In this document: positions 55,161 through 64,000 of the stretch, piece after piece
Position numbering within the stretch: position 1 is the stretch's first letter
Layout of the letters: every line of letters starts with the position of its first letter
Source of the DNA: Pararhodospirillum photometricum DSM 122
Lineage (GTDB): Bacteria; Pseudomonadota; Alphaproteobacteria; Rhodospirillales; Rhodospirillaceae
Length of the DNA: 64,000 nucleotides
Direction: 5' to 3'
NCBI RefSeq assembly: GCF_000284415.1
Contig: NC_017059.1
Span: 1,021,833 to 1,085,832, forward strand
Position numbers and translations under genes: made by a program
Notes under the pieces: model-generated
Told to the model about the DNA's origin: nothing
The model's input: the letters and a program-made list of their open reading frames with translations, nothing else
Database searches by the model: none

Positions 55161-55871
55161 TTGTCCTCCCCCCGCCCGCCCCCGCGCCGCCCCTCCGGCC
55201 CCCGCTCCTTTTGGGAGGGGACGAGGCGCTGGCTGTTGCTCAGTCGCCTGTTTTTGGTCTGGGAACGCCTGTGCGCCGCCTTCTGGCCGCTGGCCTCGGT
55301 CCTGGGGGGGCTGCTGGCCCTGGCCCTGGCGGGCCTGCCCGCCTGGATGCCGGCCTGGGGCCATGCCCTGGTCTTGATGATCGGCGTCGCCTTGATCCTC
55401 GCCACGACAGGAGCCGGGTTGCGGCGCTTTCGCTGGCCCAGCCCGCACGAGGCGCGCCGACGCCTCGAGGCCGGCGCCACGGAGCGGGTGCTGACCGCCG
55501 CCACCGACCGTCTTGCCCTTGGAGACGCCGATCCCCTGACCCGGGCCCTGTGGGCCCGCCACCGCCGCCGAGCCCGCGCCGCCGCCGCCCGGTTGCGCCC
55601 GCGGCCGCCCGATCCCGTGGTCGCTGCCCGGGACCCGCGGGCGCTGCGCTTTATTCCGGTGCTGCTGCTGGTGGTGGGGGCGGTTCTGGGAGCCGGGGAT
55701 CCGGGCTCCCGCCTGCTGGCTTTCTTGTCCCCGCGCCTGGGCAACGGCGAGGGCCGGCCCATCGCCCGGGTCTGGCTGACGGGGCCGGCCTGGGGCTGCC
55801 AGCGCCGACCCCGGACGAGGTGGTGGACCGTCTGCGAACCCTGCGGGCCGCCCTGGCCGATGGAGCGTTGA
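55161..55871 (+). pseudogene. N-terminal fragment of a TIGR02302/DUF4175 membrane protein
   Basis: Frame 0 encodes a hydrophobic N-terminus typical of TIGR02302/DUF4175 proteins: WERLCAAFWPLASVLGGLLALALAG, two membrane helices, then WPSPHEARRRLE, DPLTRALWARHRRRA and ALRFIPVLLLVVGAVLG. Full proteins exceed 800 residues. After about residue 205 (IARVWLT) the expected continuation stops and unrelated SPOR-protein sequence begins in another frame; the DUF4175 frame runs on ~30 codons to a chance stop. TTG 55161, after AGGGAG, is a plausible start; GTG 55113 is another. Truncation by deletion or mis-join. Confidence 0.6.
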
Positions 55872-56371
55872 CGCAAGAGCAGTTCGCGGCCGAGCGTCTG
55901 GCAATCTTGGATGCCTTGCTGCCGGCCCAGCCTCGCGAGCGGGCCCGCCTGATGCCGCCGCCGACCTTACCGGCGGAGGGACAGGTTGCCGAGGATCGGG
56001 TACGGGCCATGCGCGCCGCCGGACTGGTTTCTCCGGCCGATCTTGGGGCCGAGACTGCCGCGATCCAACGCAGCCTACGGGCCGCTGTGCCCAAGCCGGC
56101 CACCGCGGCGCGACCGGCGACGGCGGGGGAACGTGCCGCCAACGGGGTTCATCTGGCGTCGTATAAGTCGGAAGCGGCGGCGCGGGAGGCCTGGAAGGAC
56201 TTGACCCGGCGCTTTCCCACCCTTCAGGGCTTGTCGCCGCGGGTCGTTCAGACCGATTTGGGGGCCAAGGGCGTGTTCATGCGGCTGGAGGCCGGGCCGG
56301 TCAGTTCGCCGCAGGCCTTGTGCCAGAGCCTGAAGCAGGCAGGGCAGTACTGCGCGCCGGTTGCGCTGTAG
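55784..56371 (+). pseudogene. SPOR-domain protein, 5' end missing
   Basis: From about 55784 a different frame reads GLGLPAPTPDEVVDRL, a SHOCT-like helical segment (RLRTLRAALADGALTQEQF), a middle linker, and a C-terminal SPOR domain with GVHLASYKSEAAAREAWKDL, SPRVVQTDLGAKGVFMRLEAGPV and a last GQYCAPVAL. SPOR domains bind denuded septal peptidoglycan. No signal peptide or membrane anchor, normally present, can be found in the frame upstream, because the DNA there belongs to the DUF4175 gene. GTG within VVDRL could start a short cytoplasmic product. Call the 5' end lost. Confidence 0.55.
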
Positions 56372-56387
56372 CGGCAGTAAAACAAGA

Positions 56388-56421
56388 AAGGCTGGGGAGG
56401 CGTGGCCTCCCCAAACCCCTC
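56388..56421. repeat. Single intergenic palindromic repeat between convergent genes
   Basis: AAGGCTGGGGAGGCGTGGCCTCCCCAAACCCCTCC between the SPOR-protein stop and the TRAP permease stop. Confidence 0.7.
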
Positions 56422-56437
56422 CTTTCCAGGGCTTCGT

Positions 56438-58021
56438 TTACCCGAACACTACTTTGGGCAACCACGTGGCGCCCTGAGGGAAGAGGGCCAGCAAGCCCAA
56501 GGCGAGAATCTGGATCAAAATGAACGGCACCACGCCGCGATAGATGTGCATGGTACTGATCTCGGGCGGTGCCACGCCGCGCAGGTAGAACAGGGCAAAG
56601 CCGAACGGGGGCGTCAGGAAGGAGGTCTGAAGGTTCATGGCCATCATCACGCCCAGCCAGACCGGATCGAGGCCCATCTTCAACAGCACCGGCCCGACAA
56701 TGGGCACGACCACGAAGATGATCTCGATGAAGTCGAGGAAGAAGCCCATGATGAACATCACCAGCATGACCACCAGCATGGCGCCGACAACGCCGCCCGG
56801 CAGGTCGCTCAGGAACTGATGCACCATGGCCTCGCCGCCCAGTCCCCGGAAGACCAGGGAGAACAGGCCCGCGCCAATGACGATGACAAACACCATCGAC
56901 GAAATCTGGGCCGTGGACCGCGACACCTCCCACAGCACGCCCGACGCCGACAACCGGCGCAAGGACACAACAAGACCCCAGACCACCGCCAGCAGGCCGA
57001 GAGTCGCCAGGACAAGGCCCAAGCCATCCGCAAAGCCAATCACCGTGCGGTTGATGCGCAGGTCGAACATCTGCACCATGACCAAAACCAGCACCAAGCC
57101 CAGGCCAGCGGCGTGAATGGGCAAGGGCGAGGCGTTCGCGTCGCTGCGCAGGCCGCCCAGCAGCAAGGCGCCGACCGCGCCCAGGGCCGCCGCTTCGGTG
57201 GGGGTGGCAACGCCCGCCAGAATGGAGCCCAGCACGGCGACAATGAGCAAAACCGGCGCCAGTAGAGCCTTGGCAAGGCGCAGCAGGGTTTGGCCCAGCG
57301 CCACCTTCTCGCCCTCGCTCGGCATGGCCGGGGCGCACGAAGGCCGCAACCAAGCGATCACGATCACATAGAGCATGTACAACCCGACCAGCGCGAGGCC
57401 GGGGATCAAGGCGCCGGCGAACAGGTCGCCCACGCTGACCGGATCGGGGGACCAGTTGCCCAGCGCGCGCTGGGCGTCGCCATAGGCGTTGGAAATCTGG
57501 TCGCCCAGCAGCACCAAAACGATGGAGGGCGGGATGATCTGGCCCAAGGTGCCAGCGGCGCAGATGGTGCCGCAGGTCAGGGCCGGGTCATAGCCGCGGC
57601 GCAGCATGGTGGGCAGGGACAGCAAGCCCATGGTCACCACGGTGGCGCCCACGATGCCCGTGGATGCCGCCAGCAAGGCGCCGACCACGCACACCGAGAG
57701 GCCCAACCCGCCGCGCAGCGACCCGAACAGGCGGCCCATGCTCTCTAACAGGTCCTCGGCCACCTTGGAGCGTTCGAGCATCACGCCCATGAACACGAAC
57801 AACGGTGCGGCAATGAGCACGTCGTTGGTCATGGTGCCGAAAATGCGCTGGGGCATGGCCATGAGGAAGGCCGTGTCAAAGGCGCCGATACCCGCGCCCG
57901 CCAAGCCAAACAGCAAGGCCACACCGGCCAGAGTGAAGGCCACCGGGAACCCGGCGATGAGGAAGCCACAGGTCGCGGCAAACATCGCGAGGGCGTACAG
58001 TTCCTTGGCAAAAAGGCTCAT
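56438..58021 (-). CDS. TRAP transporter large permease (DctM family)
   Basis: Membrane subunit that carries the substrate in sodium-driven TRAP systems. 527 aa with about 14 helices; motifs IAAPLFVFMGVMLERS, STGIVGATVVTMG, GTICAAGTLGQIIPPSIVL and the C-terminal PPFGFALFYLRGVAP are typical. The insert around residues 270-340, with two more helices, occurs in the subgroup that pairs with TakP-like binding proteins. Its start overlaps the small-permease stop (ATGA). Confidence 0.93.
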   Translation of the reverse strand: MSLFAKELYALAMFAATCGFLIAGFPVAFTLAGVALLFGLAGAGIGAFDTAFLMAMPQRIFGTMTNDVLIAAPLFVFMGVMLERSKVAEDLLESMGRLFGSLRGGLGLSVCVVGALLAASTGIVGATVVTMGLLSLPTMLRRGYDPALTCGTICAAGTLGQIIPPSIVLVLLGDQISNAYGDAQRALGNWSPDPVSVGDLFAGALIPGLALVGLYMLYVIVIAWLRPSCAPAMPSEGEKVALGQTLLRLAKALLAPVLLIVAVLGSILAGVATPTEAAALGAVGALLLGGLRSDANASPLPIHAAGLGLVLVLVMVQMFDLRINRTVIGFADGLGLVLATLGLLAVVWGLVVSLRRLSASGVLWEVSRSTAQISSMVFVIVIGAGLFSLVFRGLGGEAMVHQFLSDLPGGVVGAMLVVMLVMFIMGFFLDFIEIIFVVVPIVGPVLLKMGLDPVWLGVMMAMNLQTSFLTPPFGFALFYLRGVAPPEISTMHIYRGVVPFILIQILALGLLALFPQGATWLPKVVFG

Positions 58022-58560
58022 GCGTGGTGCTCCCGCCGGGGGCCGAAGGCGGTATCAAGGCCCAGGAGAGTCAGCAGCGCACGCGCTCCTTTCGAGACAC
58101 CTTGCACGATCAACAAGCCGGCAAAAATCAAGATGCTGGTTTTCAGCAAATAAATCCCCGGGATGCCGCTGGTCTCCTTGGATCCCTCGTGGACCGCCCA
58201 CGCATTGGCCACATAAGGCCACGAGACATAGAGGACCAAAATACAAAACGGGAAGAGGAAGAAGACCGTGCCCAGAAGGTCAATCAGCGCTTTGCGCCGC
58301 CGACTGGCCTCGCGGTAAAAGATATCGACGCGCACGTGGCCGTCCATCAGCAAGGTATAGCCCGCCCCGACCATGAAAATCACGGCGTGCATGTACAAAA
58401 CCGATTCCTGGAGCCAAATGAAGCCCAGACCGTACACATAGCGCAAGACCACGACAAGGAACTGGACCAGCACCATCACTAGCGCCAGTCCGGTGACAAG
58501 GCGCCCGACGGCCAAATTGAGGGCGTCAAGGGCACAGGAGAGGCGATATAAAGCACCCAC
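58018..58560 (-). CDS. TRAP transporter small permease (DctQ family)
   Basis: 180-aa subunit with four membrane helices and the conserved WLQESVLYMHAVIFMVGAGYTL block around residue 55, plus HVRVDIFYR. GTG 58560, with GGGAGG five bases upstream, is chosen; an upstream TTG at 58581 would add seven residues. The 3' end overlaps the large permease gene by four bases, so the two are made together. Confidence 0.9.
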   Translation of the reverse strand: MGALYRLSCALDALNLAVGRLVTGLALVMVLVQFLVVVLRYVYGLGFIWLQESVLYMHAVIFMVGAGYTLLMDGHVRVDIFYREASRRRKALIDLLGTVFFLFPFCILVLYVSWPYVANAWAVHEGSKETSGIPGIYLLKTSILIFAGLLIVQGVSKGARALLTLLGLDTAFGPRREHHA

Positions 58561-58621
58561 CGAAGCCTCCCGGTGTGACAAGAGAAGAAAAAAACAGGAA
58601 AAAAGAGCGCCTTTCAGGAAC

Positions 58622-58655
58622 GGAGGGGTCTGGGGAGGCTTGCCTCCCCAGCCTT
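58622..58655. repeat. Single intergenic palindromic repeat inside the TRAP operon
   Basis: GGAGGGGTCTGGGGAGGCTTGCCTCCCCAGCC between the binding-protein stop and the DctQ start. In an operon this position would lower expression of the permeases relative to the binding protein. Confidence 0.75.
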
Positions 58656-58671
58656 CCTTTCCTCTGGCCTT

Positions 58672-59763
58672 TTAGTACTCGAACGGCAAGGCCCGAGCGT
58701 TAAAGTAAGCCTGATCAGCCAACCGGCCCCACTCCACCATCTTCTTGCGGAACGCCAGGAAGCTCTCGTACACCTTGGTGGTCATGGGATCAGCGGCTGC
58801 GACCTCGCGCACCACATCGCCCGACAGCTTGCCAATCTGGCGGATCGCCTCGTCGGGGAACAGGCGGTGCTGGACCTTGTGATCATTGACCAAGGTGCGC
58901 AGGGCGTCGGCGTTGCGGGCGTTGAACTCGGCCAAGCCGTAGTCGTTTTCCGCGCCACAAGCCGCTTCCATGATGGCCTTGTCTTCGGCCGACAACGAGT
59001 TCCAGAAATCGAGGTTGAAACCGGCCGAGATCGTGGCGCCCGGTTCGTGGAAGCCCGGCGAGTAGTAGTACTTGGCCACTTTGTAGAACCCGAAGGCCAA
59101 GTCGTTCCATGGGCCGACCCACTCGGTGGCGTCGATGGCCCCGGATTGCAGGGCCGGGAAGATCTCGCCGCCCGGCAGGTTGACCACCGCCGCGCCCAGA
59201 CGCCGCATCACCTCGCCGCCCAGACCGGGCATGCGGATCTTCAGGCCCTTGAAGTCTTCCAGCGTGTTGATTTCTCGATTGTACCAGCCGCCCATCTGAA
59301 CGCCGGTGTTGCTGGCGGCAAAGCCCTTGACCTTAAAGCCCGCCGCCAGTTCGTCCCACAGAGCCTGTCCACCGCCATGGTACAGCCATGCGTTGATCTC
59401 GGGACCGGTCAGGCCAAAAGGCACGTTCGAGAAAAAGTTGAAGGCTTTCGATTTGCCTTGCCAATAGTATTCCGAGCCGTGGTACATCTCGGCGGTGCCG
59501 CTGGACACGGCGTCGAAGGCCTCGAAGGCTGGGACCAGTTCGCCCGCCGCGAAGACCTTGACCGTGAACCGGCCTCCGGTCATGCGCGCGATGCGCTGGC
59601 CCAGTCGTTCGGCGGCGGTGCCCAGACCAGGGAAGTTCTTGGGCCACGCGGTGACCATTTTCAGTTCCCGGGTCCCCTGGGCCAGGGCCGGCCGGGGGAA
59701 GCTGCTGGCGGCGGCGACGGCGCCGGCCGCCGCTGCGCCACTCAGAAAGTCGCGGCGTTTCAT
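58672..59763 (-). CDS. TRAP substrate-binding protein (TakP-like)
   Basis: Periplasmic binding protein of 363 aa with a twin-arginine (Tat) signal: MKRRDFLSGAAAAGAV with cleavage near PALA. The mature part begins with the AWPKNFPGLGTAAERLG block and has GELVPAFEAFDAVSSG, GGWYNREINTLEDFKGLKIR and DATEWVGPWNDLAFGFYKVAKYY, as in TakP, which binds alpha-keto acids such as pyruvate with a sodium ion. The Tat signal suggests export in folded form. Substrate (keto acid or related carboxylate) is inferred from family only. Confidence 0.9.
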   Translation of the reverse strand: MKRRDFLSGAAAAGAVAAASSFPRPALAQGTRELKMVTAWPKNFPGLGTAAERLGQRIARMTGGRFTVKVFAAGELVPAFEAFDAVSSGTAEMYHGSEYYWQGKSKAFNFFSNVPFGLTGPEINAWLYHGGGQALWDELAAGFKVKGFAASNTGVQMGGWYNREINTLEDFKGLKIRMPGLGGEVMRRLGAAVVNLPGGEIFPALQSGAIDATEWVGPWNDLAFGFYKVAKYYYSPGFHEPGATISAGFNLDFWNSLSAEDKAIMEAACGAENDYGLAEFNARNADALRTLVNDHKVQHRLFPDEAIRQIGKLSGDVVREVAAADPMTTKVYESFLAFRKKMVEWGRLADQAYFNARALPFEY

Positions 59764-59884
59764 GGGCGGATGTCTCCCTTTCGCTTTTTCGCGCGTCGCT
59801 TCCCTTCAAGGGAAGGCCCAGCGCGGCTGGCGAGTATGGGGGGGCTGGCCCCAAGAGGCAATCCCGCGACCGTTAGAAAAAAAG

Positions 59885-59993
59885 CAAGGCTGGGGAGGCG
59901 GGGCCTCCCCAGACCCCACGCTCATACGGGCTCTTCCCGTAAAGGAGGCCTCAGGAATCGAGGGGTCTGGGGAGGCCCCGCCTCCCCAGCCTT
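59885..59993. repeat. Paired intergenic palindromic repeat
   Basis: Inverted copies of the common element around a spacer with a smaller hairpin (ACGGGCTCTTCCCGT), between the bpt stop and the TRAP binding protein start; its position after bpt fits termination. Confidence 0.8.
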
Positions 59994-60001
59994 GCCTTCC
60001 A

Positions 60002-60742
60002 TCACCCAGCGGTCTCCAGGTCCTCGAACGGCACCCAGCCCTGTCGGCTGAACGCTTCCAGGGGTTGAAAGCGTTCCTTGTAGGCCATCTTCGGACTGTT
60101 GGCGATCCAGTAGCCCAGATACACATAATCCAGGCCCTGGCGCAGGGTTTCCTCGATCAGCCAAAGGACAATCCACGTCCCCAAGGAGCGCTGAGGCGGC
60201 AAGGTGGTATCGAAAAACGAATAAACCGCCGACAGCCCATCCGAGAGATGGTCGATGAGACAGGCCGCCTTGAGGACCCCCGCCGGATCGCGGAACTCGG
60301 CGAGGGCCGTGCGGATCGGGCTATCCTCGATCATCGAGCGGTAATCAAAAAAGCCCATCAGGGCCATGTCGCTGTCGCCGTGGCGCGCGTGCTGGTACTG
60401 GGAGAACAGGTGGAACTGCTCGACGTTGGCCCGGGCCGGGATGAGACGCCCGCTCAGGTCGGCGTTGGCCGCCCAAACCTTGCGCAAAGTTCGCCGCTGT
60501 ACGAAGTCATGCGAACGGATGCGCACAGGAACACAGGCCTCACAGCCCGCACAGACCGGGGCGTAGGCGATGGTGTGGCTGCGCCGGAAGCCCGCCCGCG
60601 ACAAGGATTCGTGCAGCGGTTCGGCCTCCGATCCGGTCAGGTCGGTGACAACCTTGCGCTCCATCCGGCCCGGGAGATAGGGGCACGGCATGGGCGCCGT
60701 CGTAAAGAAAAAATGGGGACGATGGATGGGTCCCTGGTCCAT
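60002..60742 (-). CDS. bpt: Aspartate/glutamate leucyltransferase (N-degron pathway)
   Basis: Bpt/ATE1-family enzyme that adds Leu from Leu-tRNA to proteins with N-terminal Asp or Glu, marking them for ClpSAP. The Cys-rich start CPYLPGRMERKV, GFRRSHTIAYAPVCAGCEACVPVRI, LMGFFDYRSMIEDSP and YLGYWIANSPKMAYKERF are diagnostic. 246 aa from ATG 60742; the frame is open 47 codons upstream but that part is not family-like. CPY and CEAC carry the conserved cysteines. Confidence 0.92.
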   Translation of the reverse strand: MDQGPIHRPHFFFTTAPMPCPYLPGRMERKVVTDLTGSEAEPLHESLSRAGFRRSHTIAYAPVCAGCEACVPVRIRSHDFVQRRTLRKVWAANADLSGRLIPARANVEQFHLFSQYQHARHGDSDMALMGFFDYRSMIEDSPIRTALAEFRDPAGVLKAACLIDHLSDGLSAVYSFFDTTLPPQRSLGTWIVLWLIEETLRQGLDYVYLGYWIANSPKMAYKERFQPLEAFSRQGWVPFEDLETAG

Positions 60743-60885
60743 GGTCTTTTGTGCCTTTTCCCAAACCGGCGTCCCCCTCGCCTGGAGACGGGGGTGTTCT
60801 GTTCCCGTTTTGCCAAAATCGGGAACGATTCGGGGAGGGCCCGTCTCCTCCCCCGCGCCCGGGTTTCCCCCTCGGAGCGACACGC

Positions 60886-62048
60886 CTAAAGCTGATTCGA
60901 CTTCGGCACGGTCAGAATGCTAGGCGGGCGGGTCTGCGGCGCTCCGCTCGGCGCGCCGGCTCCTGAGGGGGCAGCCCCCGGGCCGTTGTCCTTGTACAGC
61001 TCCCGGTCGCGCAACAATGTGATGGTGATGCGACGGTTCCGGGCATTGGCCTTGTCTTCCGGCAGCAGCGGTTCGGTGTCCGCCTTGCCTTCGACTCGGT
61101 TGATTCTGCTTTCTCCCAAGCCAGTTGCCAGCAAGGCGCGGCGGCTGGCCAAGGCTCGGTCGGCTGAGAGTTCCCAGTTACCATAGCCGGAGGGATCAGC
61201 ATAGGGGGTGGCATCGGTGTGCCCGGCGATGGCCACCTGATTGGGGAGGTCAGCAATGGACTTGGACACCAAGCCCATCAACTCGCGGGTATGGGGCAAC
61301 AGGCGGCTGGAGCCGCTCGGGAACATGGACACGCCGTCTTGATCGACAATCTGAATGCGCAGGCCTTCGGGGGTATTGTCCACCAACAGGCTATCAGCCA
61401 GGGCCTTCAAGGCGGGCACAGCCTGGATGGCTTGTTTGAGGTCGGCGGCGGCCTTTTGGAATTCCTGATCCTGGCGCTTTTCGGCGGCGGCATCGCTTGG
61501 CGGCCGCGCTGCTCCTTGCCTTGGTCGCCTTGCTGTCCTTGCTGCCCTTTCTGGCCCTGGCCGCCCTGGGGCTTGCCGGTGCCGGTGCCGGGTTGGGTCC
61601 CGTCCGCGCCCATGCCGCCATCGGCGCCAGCGCCTTCGCCGGCATCGGCGTCGGGTTCGCCGCGGCGCGGGGTGTCGGCGTCGGTTTCGGTTTTTTCCTG
61701 GCCCTCGTTGGCGTCGCTAAAGTCGCTGCCGCCCGCGCCAATCGTGGGCGGGGGCAAGATAAGCTGGACGGTGGGAGAACTGGACTTGGATTGCATGGCG
61801 CCTTCCCCCAGGACCTGTCCGCCGAGCAGGCCGCCGGCGCCGCTGGGGTTTTGGGAGACGGCGGTGGGCGCAAAGTAGTTTGAGATACCGACCAACTGCT
61901 CCTCAGTGACTGAATTGAGCAGCCAGAGTAGCAGGAAGAAGGCCATCATGGCCGTCACGAAGTCGGCGTAGGCCACTTTCCAGGCGCCGCCATGCGCGGC
62001 ATGACCGCCTTTTTTGACCCGCTTGATGATGATCGGCTGTTCGGCCAC
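60886..62048 (-). CDS. motB: Flagellar stator protein MotB (one frameshift in linker)
   Basis: MotB anchors the stator to peptidoglycan and carries the proton-path Asp. N-terminus from GTG 62048: GGAWKVAYADFVTAMMAFFLLLWLL, with the channel Asp in YADF. The C-terminal OmpA-like domain begins ALKALADSLL and has IAGHTDATPY and ARNRRITITLL. The two parts are in different frames: adding one base in the Gln/Gly/Ala linker near 61.48-61.56 kb yields QGAARPPSDAAAEKRQDQEF and a single 387-aa protein. The join point is not sharp. It is paired with motA just upstream. Confidence 0.85.
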
Positions 62049-62085
62049 GGGGCTCGGCTCCTGGATTGATCGGGGGACCCTTGCC

Positions 62086-62988
62086 TTAGTCGGTCAGATT
62101 CGTGACCGTATCTTCAACCTCGGCGAAGGAGGGCTTGACCGAGGGGGGCAAAGTCTTGCGGGCGAATTCGATGGACACCTGAGGGGCATAACCCTGCATG
62201 TGGGCCAAAATGGCCGACTTCATGCACTGGAGGTACACGGTGTCGCTGTTGTGGACCGCCTCGATGGCCCGGGAAAAGGGTGCGAAGAAGCCATAGGAGA
62301 ACAGCACACCGCAGAAGGTGCCGACGAGGGCGGCGCCGATCAGGTGACCCAGCACTTCCGGCGGCTCGGTGATCGAGCCCATGGTGTGGATCACGCCCAG
62401 CACCGCCGCGACGATACCCAGGGCGGGCATGGCGTCGGCCATGTCGTTCACGGCCTTGGAGATGGCGTGGTTTTCCGCATGATGGCTGTCGATTTCCGCG
62501 TCAATGATCGACTCCATTTCATGGGCGTTGTTGGTGCCCAGGGTCAGAAGGCGCAGATAGTCGCAGAGGAACTCGACGTTGTGGTGGTCATGGGAAACGT
62601 TGGGGAACTTTTGGAAGATCGGGCTCTCCTCGGGCTTTTCCACGTGGCTTTCGAGCGCCAAGTCACCTTTGGTTTTCGCGAGGCGAAACAGGGTGTATAA
62701 AAGCGAGAGAAGTTCCAGATAACTGGTCTTGTTGTGCCGGGGCCCCTTGAGCATGGGGCCCAAGGCCTTGGCTGTCCCGGAGAGGACCGTCTTGGTATTG
62801 CCGATAACGAACGATCCGGCTGCCGCGCCGAGAATGATCATGAATTCGAAGGGCTGCCAGAGCACGCCCATGTGGCCGCCGCCGAGCAGATACCCGCCCA
62901 TCACGCTGCCGAGAACAATGATGGTGCCTATGATGATGAGCATTGTTGCACCGTGCAGACCGACCCGATGGATACCACGACCAGACAT
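62086..62988 (-). CDS. motA: Flagellar stator protein MotA
   Basis: Proton-channel partner of MotB. 300 aa with four membrane helices; WQPFEFMIILGAAAGSF near residue 46, the cytoplasmic loop with SHDHHNVEFLCDYLRL, and DMADAMPALGIVAAVLGVIHTMG with the conserved Pro before the third helix. ATG 62988 chosen; a GTG two codons upstream (62994) is possible. It stands 37 bp before motB. The pair is not beside other flagellar genes. Confidence 0.93.
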   Translation of the reverse strand: MSGRGIHRVGLHGATMLIIIGTIIVLGSVMGGYLLGGGHMGVLWQPFEFMIILGAAAGSFVIGNTKTVLSGTAKALGPMLKGPRHNKTSYLELLSLLYTLFRLAKTKGDLALESHVEKPEESPIFQKFPNVSHDHHNVEFLCDYLRLLTLGTNNAHEMESIIDAEIDSHHAENHAISKAVNDMADAMPALGIVAAVLGVIHTMGSITEPPEVLGHLIGAALVGTFCGVLFSYGFFAPFSRAIEAVHNSDTVYLQCMKSAILAHMQGYAPQVSIEFARKTLPPSVKPSFAEVEDTVTNLTD

Positions 62989-63135
62989 GGTCACTCTGTC
63001 ATCTTAAGTACAGCGCTCTGCCCACATTCTCCAGCACAAAAAGAGCTTGACCCGTAACGATCGCGACCAACATCTCCAACGGGCCCTTTGCATCCTGCAA
63101 CGAAAGCCCCGTCCCCTTTTCGGGAGTCTCCCCTC

Positions 63136-63618
63136 ATGAGCGTTGATTCTTCGGTGTTTCGCAAGACCTTAGGGTGCTTTGCCTCGGGTGTGACCGTAGT
63201 CACGGCCCGAACGAAGGAAGGGATGCCGGCCGGCGTGACCGTGAGTGCTTTTTCTTCCCTGTCCCTCGATCCTCCGCTGGTGTTGTTTTGTCTTGGCCGG
63301 AGCAATACCCAGATTGATGCCTTCACCAGCGGCCCCTTGTGCGTGTCCATTCTCTCCTCTGAGCAGCGTGACGTGTCTTCACGCTTTGCCACCAAGGGAA
63401 TCGACCGCTTTGCTCAGGGGGATCTTGAGGAGACGGACACCGGAATTCTGGCGCCCAAGGGAGCGTTGGCGCGTTTGGAGTGTACCGTTCACCAGGTGGT
63501 GGAAGGGGGAGATCACCTGATCATCGTGGCGCTCGTCGAAAAGGCCACATGGAGTGCCGAACATCGCCCCTTGGTTTACTTCCAGGGCGCCTATCAGGAC
63601 ATTCGCCCCGCGCCGTAA
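63136..63618 (+). CDS. Flavin reductase-like FMN-binding protein
   Basis: 160-aa protein of the flavin reductase (NtaB/DIM6) family, usually the NAD(P)H:FMN partner of a two-component monooxygenase. LGCFASGVTVVTARTKEG, VTVSAFSSLSLDPPLVLFCLGR and SILSSEQRDVSSRFA are the FMN-site blocks. ATG 63136 has GGGAG nearby. No monooxygenase gene is adjacent; the next gene on the other strand is an aldehyde dehydrogenase. Confidence 0.88.
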   Translation: MSVDSSVFRKTLGCFASGVTVVTARTKEGMPAGVTVSAFSSLSLDPPLVLFCLGRSNTQIDAFTSGPLCVSILSSEQRDVSSRFATKGIDRFAQGDLEETDTGILAPKGALARLECTVHQVVEGGDHLIIVALVEKATWSAEHRPLVYFQGAYQDIRPAP

Positions 63619-63634
63619 TGTCTTTTTCGCAGGC

Positions 63635-63671
63635 CCGAGGGGTCTGGGGAGGCAGCACCTCCCCAGCCTTC
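63635..63671. repeat. Single intergenic palindromic repeat between convergent genes
   Basis: GAGGGGTCTGGGGAGGCAGCACCTCCCCAGCC followed by T-rich DNA, between the flavin reductase and the aldehyde dehydrogenase stops. Confidence 0.75.
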
Positions 63672-63688
63672 TTTTTCTGGCTTGCTTC

Positions 63689-64000
63689 TCAGAGCATATT
63701 GAGGATCACGGTCTTCTTGTGGGTGAAGTGTTCCAGCATCGATTCCAAGGTGGCTTCCTTGCCCAACCCCGACGTCTTGACGCCGCCATAGGACAAGTTC
63801 GGCTGGACGACGAGGTTCTGGTTGACCTGCACGAAGCCAGCCTCCAGGCGCCGGGTCGCCTCCAGGGCCTTTTGCAAGTTGTTGGTCCACACCGTGGCGG
63901 CAAGGCCGAAGGGGCTGTCGTTGGCCGCCTCGATGACCGCATCGAAGTCAGTCCATTTGAACAGGCAGACCACCGGGCCGAAGACCTCTTCGCGGGCCGG
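63689..64000 (-). CDS. Aldehyde dehydrogenase, C-terminal part (5' end outside window)
   Basis: The frame runs off the right edge. It reads REEVFGPVVCLFKW, then SPFGLAATVWTNN, LEAGFVQVNQN and YGGVKTSGLGKEATLESMLEHFTHKKTV, the C-terminal oligomerisation part of NAD(P)-dependent aldehyde dehydrogenases. The active-site Cys lies beyond the window, so substrate class cannot be judged. Confidence 0.88.
   Translation of the reverse strand, partial: PAREEVFGPVVCLFKWTDFDAVIEAANDSPFGLAATVWTNNLQKALEATRRLEAGFVQVNQNLVVQPNLSYGGVKTSGLGKEATLESMLEHFTHKKTVILNML

Overview
The window is 64 kb of very GC-rich bacterial DNA that reads as chromosome of a motile alphaproteobacterium, most likely a Rhodospirillaceae-type purple bacterium. 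Supporting signs are the dnaA-dnaN-recF-gyrB block, MipZ instead of a Min system, CheZ with MotA/MotB, Kdo (Gram-negative LPS) synthesis, TRAP transport and many PAS/HAMP sensors. A palindromic element around GGGGTCTGGGGAGGC..GCCTCCCCAGCC sits in many intergenic gaps and is the signature of this genome. From memory it fits Pararhodospirillum (Rhodospirillum) photometricum, which cannot be confirmed here. There are no phage, transposase, rRNA or CRISPR features.

Layout. 0-8 kb: 3' part of mipZ, then a nucleotide-sugar set (galU, ugd, pgm), a truncated O-antigen-ligase-like gene, a CNT nucleoside transporter and rmuC. 8-18 kb: a soluble PAS histidine kinase, cheZ, a chemoreceptor, a Cpx-like kinase, an ABC-F ATPase and a TerF-like protein. 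18-26 kb: rpsT and the replication block dnaA, dnaN, recF, gyrB. 26-34 kb: a second chemoreceptor, nnrS, three tandem tRNA-Thr(GGT) genes, and an operon of a degenerate sensor kinase with an EAL phosphodiesterase. 34-41 kb: murA, a DUF2937 protein, a ThDP enzyme, two small MliC-like secreted proteins and a hybrid kinase. 41-42.4 kb: no convincing protein gene, but tandem promoter/hairpin/terminator units on the minus strand that look like a small-RNA cluster. 42.4-50 kb: a small HTH protein, a membrane protein, dapE, dapD, class II DAHP synthase, a NAPRTase-like enzyme, kdsB and pheA. 50-64 kb: a PhnD-like sensor kinase, secA, a DUF4175/SPOR junction, a TRAP transporter, bpt, motB, motA, a flavin reductase and the 3' end of an aldehyde dehydrogenase gene.

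How genes fit together. The window mixes housekeeping (replication, cell wall and lysine, aromatic amino acids, LPS, secretion) with a dense signalling layer: two chemoreceptors, CheZ and the MotAB stator for motility, five sensor kinases, and one c-di-GMP hydrolase. No dedicated response regulator gene lies beside the kinases; the only receivers are the domain fused to the hybrid kinase and a degenerate one on the EAL protein.

Sequence quality. At least nine otherwise good genes, including essential dnaA, are split by single-base frameshifts, nearly all in homopolymer runs. The simplest reading is base-calling error in a draft assembly. I annotate these genes across the shift and mark the suspected run. 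Two further junctions (about 5.56 kb and 55.78 kb) look like deletions or mis-joins and are separate from that error class.
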